Numbered from the stretch's first letter, positions 38,466 through 47,886 are shown. The stretch is 64,000 nt of DNA from a bacterium (GCA_004561545.1 SFVK01000002.1:120207-184206); one strand, 5' to 3'. Numbers and translations: made by a program. The notes: generated from the sequence alone by a model not told the origin.

Positions 38466-40640
38466 ATGTCAGAAGAAGTGAAAGCGCCCACCAGTTATGA
38501 AGCCCTCGAGCACGACCTGGTTGCCAGCGGCCGCGCCTATGACTTTGAGATGATTGACCGTGCCTATGCCCTGGCCAGCGCGGCCCATCAGGGTCAGTTC
38601 CGCCGCAGCGGCGAGGCCTACATCTGCCACCCCATCAGCGTGGCGCAGATCCTGGTGGAACTGGGCATGGACAGCGAGAGCATTGCCGCCGCCCTCATGC
38701 ACGATGTGGCGGAGGACACCGAGGTGACCATCGAGGAGATCCGTCAGAAGTTCGGCGCCGAGGTGGCCCTGCTGGTGGACGGCGTGACCAAGCTGACCCA
38801 GATCAAATTCTCCAACGTGGAGGACCGCAAGGCCGAGAACCTGCGCAAAATGCTGCTGGCCATGAGCCAGGATGTGCGGGTGATGATTATCAAGCTGTGT
38901 GACCGCCTGCACAATATGCGCACCGGCGATGCCTGGCCGGAGCAGAAACGGCGGGATAAGGCGCTGGAAACCATGGAGGTCTACGCCCCCATTGCCCACC
39001 GTCTGGGCATCTCCAACATCAAGGAGGAGCTGGAGGACCGGAGCCTGCACTATCTGGACCCCGTGGGGTATGAGAATATCCGTGCGCTTCTCAACGAGCA
39101 CGGGGACGACTTCCTCAACGGCGTCTGCGCCACCATCCGGGAGCATCTGGAGCAGAACGGCATCCACAACGCCACCATCCGCCACCGGGTCAAGAGCATC
39201 TACGGCATCTACCGCAAGATGTATATGCAGAACAAGGATTTTGAGGAAATCTACGATATCTACGCGGTCCGTATCATCATTGACAGCGTGGCCGAGTGTT
39301 ATACCGCGCTGGGCCTCATCCATGATATGTATCACCCGCTGCCCAACCGGTTCAAGGATTATATCTCCACACCAAAGCCCAACGGTTACCAGAGCCTGCA
39401 CACCACCGTCATCGGCCGGGAGGCCATTCCTTTTGAAGTCCAGATCCGCACCCGGGACATGGACCGCAACGCGGAGTACGGCATTGCCGCCCACTGGAAA
39501 TACAAGGCGGGCATCACCGGCGCCAGCAATGACCGGCTGGATGAGCGGCTGGCCTGGGTGCGCCAGCTTCTGGAAAGCCAGCGCACCAGCATTGACGCCA
39601 CCGACCTGCTCAGCGATATCAAATCCGATCTTCTCCCCGAGGAGGTCTTTGCCTTTACGCCCCGGGGCGACGTGATTAACCTTCCGGCCGGCGCGACGGT
39701 CATTGATTTCGCCTATGCCATCCACTCCGCCGTCGGCAACCGGATGGTCGGCGCAAAGGTGAACAACCGCATCGTGCCCATTGACCATCAGGTGGTGACC
39801 GGCGAGATCATCGAGATCATTACCGGCCCCGAAAACCGCGGCCCCTCCCGCGACTGGCTGAACATCGTCAAAACCAGCGAGGCGAAAAACAAGATCCGTA
39901 ACTGGTTCAAGAAGGAAAGGCGGGAGGAAAATATCGCCGAGGGCAAGGACGCCTTTGAGAAGGAGCTTCGCCGCAATCTCATGGTGATCCCCCCCGAGCA
40001 GATGGAGGACTTCATGTCCACGCTGGCCCGCCGCAACCACTGCAATACGGTGGACGAAATGTATGCCGCTATCGGCTATGGCGGCCTGCAGATGGCCCGC
40101 ATTCTGCCCAAGCTCAAGGAGGAGTATGCCAAACTCAAGGCCAGCGAGCCCAAGCCCCTGCCCACGGTGGATCTGCGCCGGGTCCATTCCTCCGACGGCG
40201 TTGTGGTGGAGGGCATCGACAACTGTCCCATCAAATTTGCCAAGTGCTGTTCGCCGCTGCCCGGGGACGAGATCATCGGTTTTGTGACCCGCGGCTTTGG
40301 CGTTTCCATTCACAAGAAGGACTGTGCCAATGCCCAGCAGAGTATGCGCAACCCTGAAAACACCGCCCGCTGGGTCCGCGCCTACTGGGCCGAGGACGCC
40401 AAAGAGGATTACAAGGCCACGCTGGATCTGGTCTGCATGGACCGCGCCAATCTTGTGTCCGACATTGCTCTGGCTCTGGGCGATATGCGGGTGCCCATCT
40501 ACTCCCTGACAGCCCGCGCCGCCGATCAGGGCCGTGCCCGCATGAACGTGACGGTGGGCATTACCAACACCGAACATCTGAACAACGTGGTGGCGCGCCT
40601 CAAAAAAGTCAAGGACGTCATGAGCGTGACCCGGAGCTGA
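38466..40640 (+). CDS. relA: RelA/SpoT bifunctional (p)ppGpp synthetase/hydrolase
   Basis: This 724-residue protein has the HD hydrolase motif (ALMHDVAEDTEVT, near residue 78), the synthetase domain (KPNGYQSLHTTVIG; AEYGIAAHWKYK), a TGS domain (VFAFTPRGDVINLPAGATVIDFAYAIH) and a C-terminal ACT domain. Both active sites look intact, so it should make and degrade the alarmone. It lies in the usual Firmicute order relA ... dtd, separated by a membrane protein gene. Confidence 0.95.
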   Translation: MSEEVKAPTSYEALEHDLVASGRAYDFEMIDRAYALASAAHQGQFRRSGEAYICHPISVAQILVELGMDSESIAAALMHDVAEDTEVTIEEIRQKFGAEVALLVDGVTKLTQIKFSNVEDRKAENLRKMLLAMSQDVRVMIIKLCDRLHNMRTGDAWPEQKRRDKALETMEVYAPIAHRLGISNIKEELEDRSLHYLDPVGYENIRALLNEHGDDFLNGVCATIREHLEQNGIHNATIRHRVKSIYGIYRKMYMQNKDFEEIYDIYAVRIIIDSVAECYTALGLIHDMYHPLPNRFKDYISTPKPNGYQSLHTTVIGREAIPFEVQIRTRDMDRNAEYGIAAHWKYKAGITGASNDRLDERLAWVRQLLESQRTSIDATDLLSDIKSDLLPEEVFAFTPRGDVINLPAGATVIDFAYAIHSAVGNRMVGAKVNNRIVPIDHQVVTGEIIEIITGPENRGPSRDWLNIVKTSEAKNKIRNWFKKERREENIAEGKDAFEKELRRNLMVIPPEQMEDFMSTLARRNHCNTVDEMYAAIGYGGLQMARILPKLKEEYAKLKASEPKPLPTVDLRRVHSSDGVVVEGIDNCPIKFAKCCSPLPGDEIIGFVTRGFGVSIHKKDCANAQQSMRNPENTARWVRAYWAEDAKEDYKATLDLVCMDRANLVSDIALALGDMRVPIYSLTARAADQGRARMNVTVGITNTEHLNNVVARLKKVKDVMSVTRS

Positions 40641-40644
40641 TGCC

Positions 40645-42330
40645 ATGAACGAATCTTCCCGAACCCATAAACGGGCGCTGTTTCTGCTGGGGGCATTGAT
40701 CGGCACAGGCGTGTTTCTCTGCCTGTACGGTACTTCTGCTTTACACCCCGGCAACGACGCCTGGATTCTCAACGGCTACGATGAATGGGACGTTCAGCAG
40801 CACTACGCGGGCTGGATGCTCTTTCGCAATTCCCACTGGAACCTGCCGCTGGGCTTGGCCGATACCATCGCCGTGCCGGACGGAACCGTGATTTCCTACA
40901 CCGACAGCCTTCCCTGGGTCAGCATCTTTTTTAAACTGCTGCGCGGGGCGCTGCCCACCACCTTCCAGTGGTTCGGCTGGTATACGCTGGCATGCTTTGC
41001 CTTGCAGGGGGCAGTGGGAGCGCTGCTCTGCGGCAGAAACACCTCGGAACGTTCTGTCTGGCAGGGCTGGGCTCTCCCGCTGATGGGGGCGCTGCTCTTC
41101 TGTATGCTCCCCACACTGTGGGAGCGGGCGTTCCGCCACACCGCGCTGGCCAGCCAGTGGCTGATTCTCTTTGCCCTCTATTTCTATCTGGAATACCGCC
41201 AGGCGCTCGCCGCAGGGCGGGAACCCTTCCCGTGGCAGTTTCCGCTGCTGGCGTTTGCCGCAGTGGGGATTCACCCCTACTTTCTGCCGCCCGTCATGGT
41301 CTGTGCCCTGCTGGCGGCGGTGGAGCGGGGACGCTGCGGCAGACGGTGGGGCAGGGCAGCTCTCCAGTTTGCCGCAAGCCTTGTTGCGGCGCTGGCGGGC
41401 GGGCTGCTCTGCGGCGCCATCGGCAGCGGCGGCGGACTGTCCCGCAGCGGATACGGGGATTTCTCCATGAATCTCAACGCCCTGTGGAACCCCAGCTCCC
41501 GGGGCGGCTATACTTGGTCCCGGTTTTTGCCGGCGCTGCCCCAGCAGCCAGGGCAGTATGACGGGTTTAATTATCTCGGCCTGGGCATCCTGGCGCTCCT
41601 GGCCGCCGCGCTGGCGGTCAGCGTGGTGCAGACGGTCCGCTGCCCCCGGAACACCGGGGCGTGGTGGCGCCGCAACTGGCCGCTGGCGCTGGCCTGCCTG
41701 CTGCTTTCTCTCTTTGCCGTCAGCAACAAGATCTACTATGGCACCGCCGGTGTGGAGTTGCCGCTGCCCCAGGCACTCCTGGACCTCTGCGGCGTTTTCC
41801 GGGCCAGCGGGCGGATGTTCTATCTGGTGGCGGCCTGTCTGCTGCTCTGGGCGGTTTCCACGCTGTGCGGGCTGAACCGGCCATGGGCCGCCGTGCTGCT
41901 TGCCCTGTTTGTGGCCGTACAGGCGGCAGACCTCAGCGCCGTGGCGGCCGAGAAGCACGCCAAATTTGAGGCCCCGGTCAACGCCACGGTGGCCAACAAC
42001 GAACAGACCGCCGACCTGGGTGTGGGTCATACCCGGCTTCTGGCCGCGGGGGAGGTGCGGGAGGACCGTCTCCGCCTGATGGCCATTCTCGCGGGCAAGC
42101 AGGGGCTTGCCACCAACCTGGACATTGCCGTTTCGGGCAGTCATCCCAATGCCGAAGCCAGCCGCGCCAGGCTGGAACAGACGCTGGCGCAAGGCAGCTA
42201 TGATCCGGCCGCCGTCTATGTCACCACCGACGGGGCCGTTTGGGAAGGCTGGCAGCGAACCTTTGCCGGGGATGACAGCCTGACCTTCTTTGTGGCGGAT
42301 TCCTGTTACTTTATGGTGCCCCGGGGCTGA
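40645..42330 (+). CDS. DUF6311-like polytopic membrane protein
   Basis: A 561-residue integral membrane protein with about ten hydrophobic segments. An early extracellular-type loop carries NGYDEWDVQQHYAGWMLFR, resembling the acidic loop of membrane glycosyltransferases of the GT-C type, and a soluble C-terminal part contains VGHTRLLAAGEVREDRL. It appears closest to the DUF6311 group. A glycosyltransferase-like role is inferred only. Its start lies 4 bases after relA, so it is probably co-transcribed. Confidence 0.6.
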   Translation: MNESSRTHKRALFLLGALIGTGVFLCLYGTSALHPGNDAWILNGYDEWDVQQHYAGWMLFRNSHWNLPLGLADTIAVPDGTVISYTDSLPWVSIFFKLLRGALPTTFQWFGWYTLACFALQGAVGALLCGRNTSERSVWQGWALPLMGALLFCMLPTLWERAFRHTALASQWLILFALYFYLEYRQALAAGREPFPWQFPLLAFAAVGIHPYFLPPVMVCALLAAVERGRCGRRWGRAALQFAASLVAALAGGLLCGAIGSGGGLSRSGYGDFSMNLNALWNPSSRGGYTWSRFLPALPQQPGQYDGFNYLGLGILALLAAALAVSVVQTVRCPRNTGAWWRRNWPLALACLLLSLFAVSNKIYYGTAGVELPLPQALLDLCGVFRASGRMFYLVAACLLLWAVSTLCGLNRPWAAVLLALFVAVQAADLSAVAAEKHAKFEAPVNATVANNEQTADLGVGHTRLLAAGEVREDRLRLMAILAGKQGLATNLDIAVSGSHPNAEASRARLEQTLAQGSYDPAAVYVTTDGAVWEGWQRTFAGDDSLTFFVADSCYFMVPRG

Positions 42331-42370
42331 GCGCAGTCCACCGGATTTTGCAGTTGTAAGGAGTTTTGTT

Positions 42371-42823
42371 ATGCGAGCCATCATACAGCGTGTTTCCTCC
42401 GCCAGTGTTGTGGTCAACGGCGGGACGCCCCGCTCCATCGGGCCCGGCCTGATGATTCTTCTGGGCGTGCGGGACGGCGACGACCCCGCCATCATTCCCA
42501 AACTGGCCAACAAATGCGCGGGCCTGCGCATTTTTAACGATGACGAGGGAAAACTGAACCGCAGCGCGGTGGAGCTGGGCTACTCCGCGCTGGTGGTGAG
42601 CAACTTTACCCTCTACGGCGATACCTCCCGGGGTAAGCGCCCCAGTTTTATCCGCGCCGCTAAAGGGGAGCCCGCCCGCGCCGCCTATGAGGCGTTTTTG
42701 AAGGAACTGTCCGCTCAGGGCCTTGCCGAAGTCCAGCACGGCGAGTTTGGCGCTGATATGCAGGTCAGCCTGGTCAACGACGGTCCTGTGACCATCGTCA
42801 TGGATACCGATGAATGGAAATAA
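42371..42823 (+). CDS. dtd: D-aminoacyl-tRNA deacylase
   Basis: A 150-residue editing enzyme that removes D-amino acids (and Gly from tRNA-Ala) from tRNA. The start MRAIIQRVSSASVVV, the SNFTLYGDTSRGKRPSF motif and the NDGPVT (cross-subunit Gly-cisPro equivalent) are all present. ATG 42371 follows AAGGAG. The typical clostridial neighbours (relA upstream, metallo-hydrolase and hemZ downstream) are in place. Confidence 0.95.
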   Translation: MRAIIQRVSSASVVVNGGTPRSIGPGLMILLGVRDGDDPAIIPKLANKCAGLRIFNDDEGKLNRSAVELGYSALVVSNFTLYGDTSRGKRPSFIRAAKGEPARAAYEAFLKELSAQGLAEVQHGEFGADMQVSLVNDGPVTIVMDTDEWK

Positions 42824-42842
42824 CCGAAAGGAGCCTGTTTGC

Positions 42843-43451
42843 ATGAAGCTCATTCACATCTGCGGTCCCTGGCCGCTGTGTACCAATACCTTCCTGCTTG
42901 TTTCCGCCGCAGGCCATGCGGTGGCCATCGACCCTGCCGCCCGGGTGCAGAACTACCTGGACCAGCTCAGTCAGGCGGGAGCGACCCTCAGCGATATCTT
43001 TCTCACCCACGGCCACTACGACCATGTGGGCGGGGTGGCGGAACTTCGCCGGCGTACCGGCGCCAAGGTGCATCTTGACCTTGCCGATGCCAAAGGGGAC
43101 CAGATGTACCCCCTGACCCCCGACCTCATCGACAACCCCTGGCCCGCCGGGAACAGTGAATATGCGGTCGATGAACTCCGCTTTCAAATCTGGCACACGC
43201 CCGGCCACACCCCCGGCGGCGTGGTGATCGGCTGCGGCAATCAGCTTTTCTGCGGCGACACCCTCTTTGCGGGCAGCTGCGGCCGCACCGATCTGGAGGG
43301 CGGCGACACGGCCGCGCTGGTCCGCAGTCTGTCCATGGTGGCGGAACTGCCTTTGCCCGATGAGACTCAGGTCTACCCCGGCCATGAGAGCTTTACCACC
43401 CTGGGGCGGGAACGCCGGTCCAACCCCTGCCTGCGCGGGGAATGGTTCTGA
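42843..43451 (+). CDS. MBL-fold metallo-hydrolase (glyoxalase II-like)
   Basis: A 202-residue metallo-beta-lactamase-fold hydrolase. The metal ligands are in THGHYDHVGG (HxHxDH), HTPGHTPGG, FCGDTLF and the final YPGHES. It lacks the C-terminal domain of true glyoxalase II, like the YcbL-type small hydrolases often found between dtd and hemZ. ATG 42843 follows AAAGGAG. Substrate not determined. Confidence 0.88.
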   Translation: MKLIHICGPWPLCTNTFLLVSAAGHAVAIDPAARVQNYLDQLSQAGATLSDIFLTHGHYDHVGGVAELRRRTGAKVHLDLADAKGDQMYPLTPDLIDNPWPAGNSEYAVDELRFQIWHTPGHTPGGVVIGCGNQLFCGDTLFAGSCGRTDLEGGDTAALVRSLSMVAELPLPDETQVYPGHESFTTLGRERRSNPCLRGEWF

Positions 43452-43504
43452 GCTTTGCGCAAACCTGATTGTTTGGAGGAACATTGACCGTCTTGGAAAA
43501 CACA

Positions 43505-44968
43505 ATGAAAATTGTTCTGCGCGGCGCGGCGGCCGGCTATGAAGCCGAGCACACCGCCCGCATCTTTTTCCCCGCCGCCGAGCTTGCCAAAACCCTGCCC
43601 GGCGAAACGGAGGATCTGGTTCTTGCGGTGGCCCACAGCCGGCTGGATCTGGTGCTGGTCCGCCGTGGGGGAGCGGTGCAGTGGCGTGTGGCCCGGCCGC
43701 CCCGCAGCGCTGCTGCCAAAGAGCGGGAATTTGCCCTGTGCCGCCTGCTCTACGGCCTGCTGCGGGAGGTGACCGGCATTCGTCCGCCCTGGGGCATGAT
43801 GACCGGCGTCCGCCCGGTGCGCATCATCCACGATATGCGTGCCGCCGGCGCCGGGGAACCGGCCATCCGGGAGCATTTCCTCAGCCACTTTGACTGTACA
43901 CCGGGCCGGTATGCCATGTCGGTGCAGATTGCCGATCTCCAGCGCCCCGTCCTCGCAGCAGCGGAGCCCATGGATTGCAGCGTCTATGCGGGCATTCCGT
44001 TCTGCCCCTCCCGGTGCAGCTATTGCAGCTTTGTCTCCCGCACGGTGGGGGACCGCTCCACCCGGGCGCTGGTGGAACCCTATGTGGAGTGCCTGTGCCG
44101 GGAGCTGGACGCCACCCGTGCCACGGCACAGCGATGCGGCCTGAATGTCAAAACCCTCTATATCGGCGGCGGTACGCCCACCAGCCTCAGCGCGGACCAG
44201 CTCCGCCGCCTGATGGCGTGCATGGCGGAGAACTTTACGCTGTCCCGGATAGAAGAATTTACCGTGGAAGCAGGCCGCCCCGACTGCACCAGCGAGGAAA
44301 AACTGCGCATCCTGAAAGAGTACGGCGCAACCCGCATTTCCATCAATCCCCAGACCTTCTCCGATGAGGTGCTGCGCAACATCGGCCGCCGCCATACCGC
44401 CGCCGACATTCTGGACTGCTACCGCACCGCCCGCAGGGTGGGGCATACCAACATCAATATGGACCTCATCGCCGGGCTGCCGGGCGATACGGTGGAGGGG
44501 TTCCGCCGCAGCCTGGAAACCGCCATCTCGCTGGCCCCCGAGAATATCACCGTCCACACCCTCACCCTCAAGCGGGCGTCCAACCTGGTGGTGGAGCACC
44601 GCGCGGCGGAATATGATGACGCGGCCGCCATGGTGGAGCTTTCCCATGAGCTGCTCAGCGCGGCAGGCTATCAGCCCTACTACCTCTACCGCCAGAAGGG
44701 CACCCTGCAGAATCTGGAAAATGTGGGCTGGTGCAAACCCGGGTACGCCTGCCTGTATAATATCTATATTATGGAGGAGGTCCATACCATCCTCTCCGCC
44801 GGTGCAGGCGGTTCCACCAAACTGGTCACGCCCGGCGCGCGCCATGGCAAAATTGAACGCATCTTCAATTACAAATATCCTGCGGAGTATATCGACCGCT
44901 TTGACACGGTGCTGGCCCGCAAGGAAGGAGTGAAACAATTCTATGAGCAATGTTCCCGGACTGATTGA
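43505..44968 (+). CDS. hemZ: Coproporphyrinogen III dehydrogenase HemZ-like radical SAM enzyme
   Basis: A 487-residue radical SAM protein that would oxidise coproporphyrinogen anaerobically in heme synthesis. The HemZ-specific N-terminal region includes RPPWGMMTGVRPVRI. The radical SAM motif is FCPSRCSYCSF (C-x3-C-x2-C), followed by YIGGGTPTSL and the GLPGDT region. The ribosome-like GGAGGA (43475-43480) is 24 bases upstream of ATG 43505; in-frame TTG codons at 43484 and 43493 are alternative starts. The stop overlaps the following kinase gene by 26 bases. No other heme genes are in view. Confidence 0.88.
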   Translation: MKIVLRGAAAGYEAEHTARIFFPAAELAKTLPGETEDLVLAVAHSRLDLVLVRRGGAVQWRVARPPRSAAAKEREFALCRLLYGLLREVTGIRPPWGMMTGVRPVRIIHDMRAAGAGEPAIREHFLSHFDCTPGRYAMSVQIADLQRPVLAAAEPMDCSVYAGIPFCPSRCSYCSFVSRTVGDRSTRALVEPYVECLCRELDATRATAQRCGLNVKTLYIGGGTPTSLSADQLRRLMACMAENFTLSRIEEFTVEAGRPDCTSEEKLRILKEYGATRISINPQTFSDEVLRNIGRRHTAADILDCYRTARRVGHTNINMDLIAGLPGDTVEGFRRSLETAISLAPENITVHTLTLKRASNLVVEHRAAEYDDAAAMVELSHELLSAAGYQPYYLYRQKGTLQNLENVGWCKPGYACLYNIYIMEEVHTILSAGAGGSTKLVTPGARHGKIERIFNYKYPAEYIDRFDTVLARKEGVKQFYEQCSRTD

Positions 44969-45893
44969 TCCCCGCACCCCCAAGCGTCTGGTGGGCTGTG
45001 AGCTTGTGAACTTGGCAGCCCGCGATCCCCGCAGGCTGGTGGAGCTGAGCGAGCGGCAGTATGCCGGCCGCATCCGCGCTGCGGCGGATCAGATCCTTTC
45101 CACCGGCCGCCACATTGTCATGGTGACGGGGCCTTCCGCCGCCGGAAAGACCACTTCCTCCCGCAAACTGGCTGACGAGCTTCGCCGCCGCGGCGTCCGC
45201 AGTGAGGTGCTCAGCCTGGACGACTTCTTTGTGGGGGCGGGGCGCTATCCCAAACTGCCCGACGGCTCCGATGACTATGAGTGCGTCGAAGCGCTGGATC
45301 TTCCCGTGCTGCACAAGTGTCTTCAGAGCCTGGCGGAAACCGGGGAGTGCGATGCGCCGGTCTTTGACTTCCTCACCCAGCTTCCCACCGGGGAAAAGCG
45401 GCACATCAACTGTTCCGGCGGCGTGGCCATTGTGGAGGGACTCCATGCCTTCAACCCGGCGCTCACCGCGCCCCTGCCGGAAGGCGCTGTGCTCAATATC
45501 TATGCCAGCCTGCGGGAGGAATACGCCGGGTCCGACGGCCAGCGGCTGATTGCCACCCGGGATGTGCGTCTGGCCCGCCGTATGACCCGCGACTGGAAGT
45601 TCCGGGGCCACGATGCGGATTTCACCATGTCGCTCTGGCCCCATGTCTGCAAGTCGGAGGACCTGTATATCAAGGCTTTCAAAAAGCGGGCGGACCTGGT
45701 GCTGGATACCTCTTTCAGCTGCGAGGCAGGCATCTGGGAACAGTATGTGGAACAACTGACCGCCAGCGCCCACACCGAGCGGCTGGCCACGCTGCGCCGC
45801 AAGTTTGCGGCCTTTGACCCCATTGATTCTGCCCTGATCCCGCCGGACAGCATGCTGCGGGAATTTATCGGCCCGGATGGCGGGAATGCTTAA
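44943..45893 (+). CDS. Uridine-kinase-like P-loop phosphotransferase
   Basis: A 316-residue protein. Walker A is VTGPSAAGKTTSS (about 63-73), then SLDDFFVG and GGVAIVEGLHAFNP, the pattern of the uridine kinase/phosphoribulokinase family. It is longer than Udk (~210 residues), with extra N- and C-terminal parts, and resembles the C-terminal half of clostridial TGS-kinase proteins but without the TGS domain. ATG 44943 follows AAGGAGTG and overlaps hemZ. Substrate is a guess; a nucleoside kinase is most likely. Confidence 0.78.
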   Translation: MSNVPGLIDPRTPKRLVGCELVNLAARDPRRLVELSERQYAGRIRAAADQILSTGRHIVMVTGPSAAGKTTSSRKLADELRRRGVRSEVLSLDDFFVGAGRYPKLPDGSDDYECVEALDLPVLHKCLQSLAETGECDAPVFDFLTQLPTGEKRHINCSGGVAIVEGLHAFNPALTAPLPEGAVLNIYASLREEYAGSDGQRLIATRDVRLARRMTRDWKFRGHDADFTMSLWPHVCKSEDLYIKAFKKRADLVLDTSFSCEAGIWEQYVEQLTASAHTERLATLRRKFAAFDPIDSALIPPDSMLREFIGPDGGNA

Positions 45894-45916
45894 AAACAGG
45901 ACGGTGGAATATTTAC

Positions 45917-46088
45917 GGCAACACCGCATCATTCTGCGTGCCGATGCGGCGAGCGAGGTGCACCAGCTGCTAAGCAAAAAGCGCAGAGAATACTTTGCAT
46001 ATTATCGAGCTTTTTTGTAACGCAGATGGTGCGCCGCAGCCGCCGGAGCGGTGCGTAAGGCTTCAGCCGTGAATGATGCGGTGTTGCC
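45917..46088. mobile_element. 172-bp MITE-like element, copy 2
   Basis: It has perfect 18-base inverted ends (GGCAACACCGCATCATTC at the left and its exact complement at the right) and is flanked by TTAC on both sides (45913-45916 and 46089-46092), a 4-bp target duplication. It is the same length as copy 1 at 12378-12549 and lies in opposite orientation, with about 155 of 172 positions identical by eye. No coding frame. It lies between the kinase gene and the promoter of the zinc-ribbon gene. Confidence 0.88.
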
Positions 46089-46122
46089 TTACGATTCTGT
46101 CACAAAATTTTCCGCTGTACGA

Positions 46123-46151
46123 TTGAAAAGCCTGCCGGAATGCGCTATAAT
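46123..46151 (+). promoter_or_regulatory. promoter of the zinc-ribbon gene
   Basis: TTGAAA (46123-46128), 17-base spacer and TATAAT (46146-46151), 31 bases beyond the target duplication of the 172-bp element. Confidence 0.8.
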
Positions 46152-46222
46152 GCAAACAGTAGACTGCAACAGAGGGCTTTCGGAAAAGCCGCGACAAAAG
46201 AATGAAAGAAGAGGTGTTTTTC

Positions 46223-46717
46223 ATGTTTGAACTTGATCTCAACAAGATTAAGGAACAGAGTATGCAGTTTGTGGATACCGCCCGCAAGGCCGCCATGGAT
46301 ATTGCCGATAAGGGTAAGAATCAGCTGGATCTGGCCGGGCAGCAGAATCAGCTCGCCAAGGCAGAGCGCCAGCTGGGCGCCCTGGTTTACAGCCTGCACA
46401 AGGCAGGGGAGCACAATGAGCCGCTGGTGGAAAAGTATATTGAGAACATCGCTTCCATTGAAAAATCCATTGAGGAGCTCAAGGCCCACATAACCCCTGA
46501 GGAACAGACGGCTGCCCAGCCCGATGAGGAGGAGCCGGAAGCGCCGGGGCCCGTGGAAAACAAGTCCGAGGGTCAGGTCGGTCTGGATGAGGACCAGCTG
46601 GATGAGCTGGCCGCTGCCGCAGACCGTCCCCGGGGCGAGACCAAGGTTTGCCCCGTCTGCCATGCCGAGGTGGATGCCGACGCACTGTTCTGCAACCACT
46701 GCGGTGCCCAGCTTTGA
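46223..46717 (+). CDS. Coiled-coil protein with C-terminal zinc ribbon
   Basis: A 164-residue soluble protein. The first 95 residues are a charged helical coiled coil (FELDLNKIKEQSMQFVDTAR ...), followed by an acidic linker (about 98-130) and a zinc-ribbon CPVCHAEVDADALFCNHCGAQL (C-x2-C ... C-x2-C). ATG 46223 follows AGAGGTG; an in-frame ATG at 46202 lacks a ribosome site. Function unknown. An 8-bp palindrome CATTTGCG/CGCAAATG (46719-46737) follows the stop. Confidence 0.8.
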   Translation: MFELDLNKIKEQSMQFVDTARKAAMDIADKGKNQLDLAGQQNQLAKAERQLGALVYSLHKAGEHNEPLVEKYIENIASIEKSIEELKAHITPEEQTAAQPDEEEPEAPGPVENKSEGQVGLDEDQLDELAAAADRPRGETKVCPVCHAEVDADALFCNHCGAQL

Positions 46718-46745
46718 GCATTTGCGGTGCGCAAATGACCAAGAC

Positions 46746-46775
46746 TTGACAAATTCTGGAGCAAGGGAGTAAAAT
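46746..46775 (+). promoter_or_regulatory. promoter of the mazG operon
   Basis: TTGACA (46746-46751), 18-base spacer and TAAAAT (46770-46775). Downstream the 5' leader has repeats of TTGCGC that can fold (46787-46818). Confidence 0.7.
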
Positions 46776-46819
46776 GATGCCTGTTGCGCATTTGTTGCGC
46801 AAAGGCGCGGCAAACAGGA

Positions 46820-47533
46820 ATGATCGATTATCCAAACAGGGAACAATATACGGCGGATGACCTTGTCCGCATTATTGCCATTCTGCGGGACCCCGAGAAC
46901 GGCTGCCCCTGGGATAAAGTCCAGACCCACGCGTCCATCCGCATGAACTTTCTTGAGGAAGCCTATGAGGCGGTGGATGCCATTGATCTGAACGATCCCG
47001 GGCTTTTGTGCGAGGAACTGGGCGATGTGCTGATGCAGGTGGCGTTTCATGCCTGCATCGAGGAGCAGGCCGGCCGTTTTACCTGGGGGCAGGTCTGTGA
47101 CGGGGTCTGCCGCAAGCTCATCGGGCGCCATCCCCATATTTTTGGCGCGGATTCCGGCCAGCAAGGCATAATGGACTGGGATTCGCTCAAAAATAAGGAA
47201 AAGGGCCGCAAAACCCTGACCGATGACCTGGACAGCGTGCCGCGGGCGATGCCGGCTCTCATGCGGGCGGCCAAGCTGCAAAAGCGTGCCGCGCGGCATG
47301 ATGCGGCGCCCCCGCCGGTGGACGCCGGGGCAATAACGGCTCTGGCAAAGACGCTGGCCGATGCTCCGCCGCAGAGCGATGCTGCGGAGCGTGCCGCCGG
47401 CCGGCTGCTTTTTGCGGCGGTGGAACTGGCCCGCCGCGCCGGCGTTGACCCGGAGCAGGCTCTGCAAAAGGAGAATGACGCCTTTTGCCAGGGCGCACCA
47501 TTGACATCTGAAAGCAAATTCGCTTTTGGCTGA
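46820..47533 (+). CDS. mazG: Nucleoside triphosphate pyrophosphohydrolase MazG
   Basis: A 237-residue protein that hydrolyses (d)NTPs to monophosphates. The N-terminal MazG domain holds LRDPENGCPWDKVQTHASI, LEEAYEAVDAID and ELGDVLMQVAFHA with the metal-binding E-x-x-E and E-x-x-D pattern, followed by IGRHPHIFG and a second, more degenerate helical half. ATG 46820 has only AACAGGA directly before it, so translation may depend on the leader fold. It heads the mazG-hup-rqcP-yabP-yabQ-divIC-yabR cluster. Confidence 0.93.
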   Translation: MIDYPNREQYTADDLVRIIAILRDPENGCPWDKVQTHASIRMNFLEEAYEAVDAIDLNDPGLLCEELGDVLMQVAFHACIEEQAGRFTWGQVCDGVCRKLIGRHPHIFGADSGQQGIMDWDSLKNKEKGRKTLTDDLDSVPRAMPALMRAAKLQKRAARHDAAPPPVDAGAITALAKTLADAPPQSDAAERAAGRLLFAAVELARRAGVDPEQALQKENDAFCQGAPLTSESKFAFG

Positions 47534-47558
47534 TATTTTTCGTGGAGGTACAAACAAA

Positions 47559-47831
47559 ATGACCAAAGTTGAACTGATCGCGGCCGTGGCTACCGAGGCC
47601 GGGCTGAGCAAAAAAGATGCCGAGAAGGCTGTGAACACCATGCTCGCCACCATCACCGAAGAACTCAAGAAGGGTGAGAAGGTTTCTCTCGTCGGTTTTG
47701 GCACTTTTGAGGTCCGTGAGCGCCCCGAGCGTCAGGGCCGCAACCCTCAGACCAAGGAGCCCATGACCATCGCCGCCTCCAAGCTGCCTGCTTTCAAGGC
47801 CGGCAAGGCTCTGAAGGACGCCGTTCAGTAA
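47559..47831 (+). CDS. hup: HU-family DNA-binding protein
   Basis: A 90-residue nucleoid protein. MTKVELIAAVATEAGLSKKDAEKAV, GFGTFEVRERPERQGRNPQT (DNA-binding arm with the conserved RNP) and LPAFKAGKALKDAV are canonical. ATG 47559 follows TGGAGG. An intrinsic terminator stands directly behind, which fits a strongly expressed gene. Codon use (Lys AAG, Glu GAG, Ala GCC/GCT) looks optimised. Confidence 0.96.
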   Translation: MTKVELIAAVATEAGLSKKDAEKAVNTMLATITEELKKGEKVSLVGFGTFEVRERPERQGRNPQTKEPMTIAASKLPAFKAGKALKDAVQ

Positions 47832-47848
47832 TTTTTACGCTGTACCCA

Positions 47849-47886
47849 ATGCCTGCCGCGCCCTTTTTGTGCGGCAGGCATTTTTT
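47849..47886 (+). terminator. terminator after hup
   Basis: ATGCCTGCCGC (47849-47859) pairs with GCGGCAGGCAT (47871-47881), followed by a T-run to 47886. Confidence 0.9.

Noticed and set aside
46719..46737. Perfect 8-bp palindrome CATTTGCG/CGCAAATG after the zinc-ribbon gene as a terminator
   Set aside because: No T-run follows and a promoter begins 9 bases later; could be a binding site, but there is not enough to call it.
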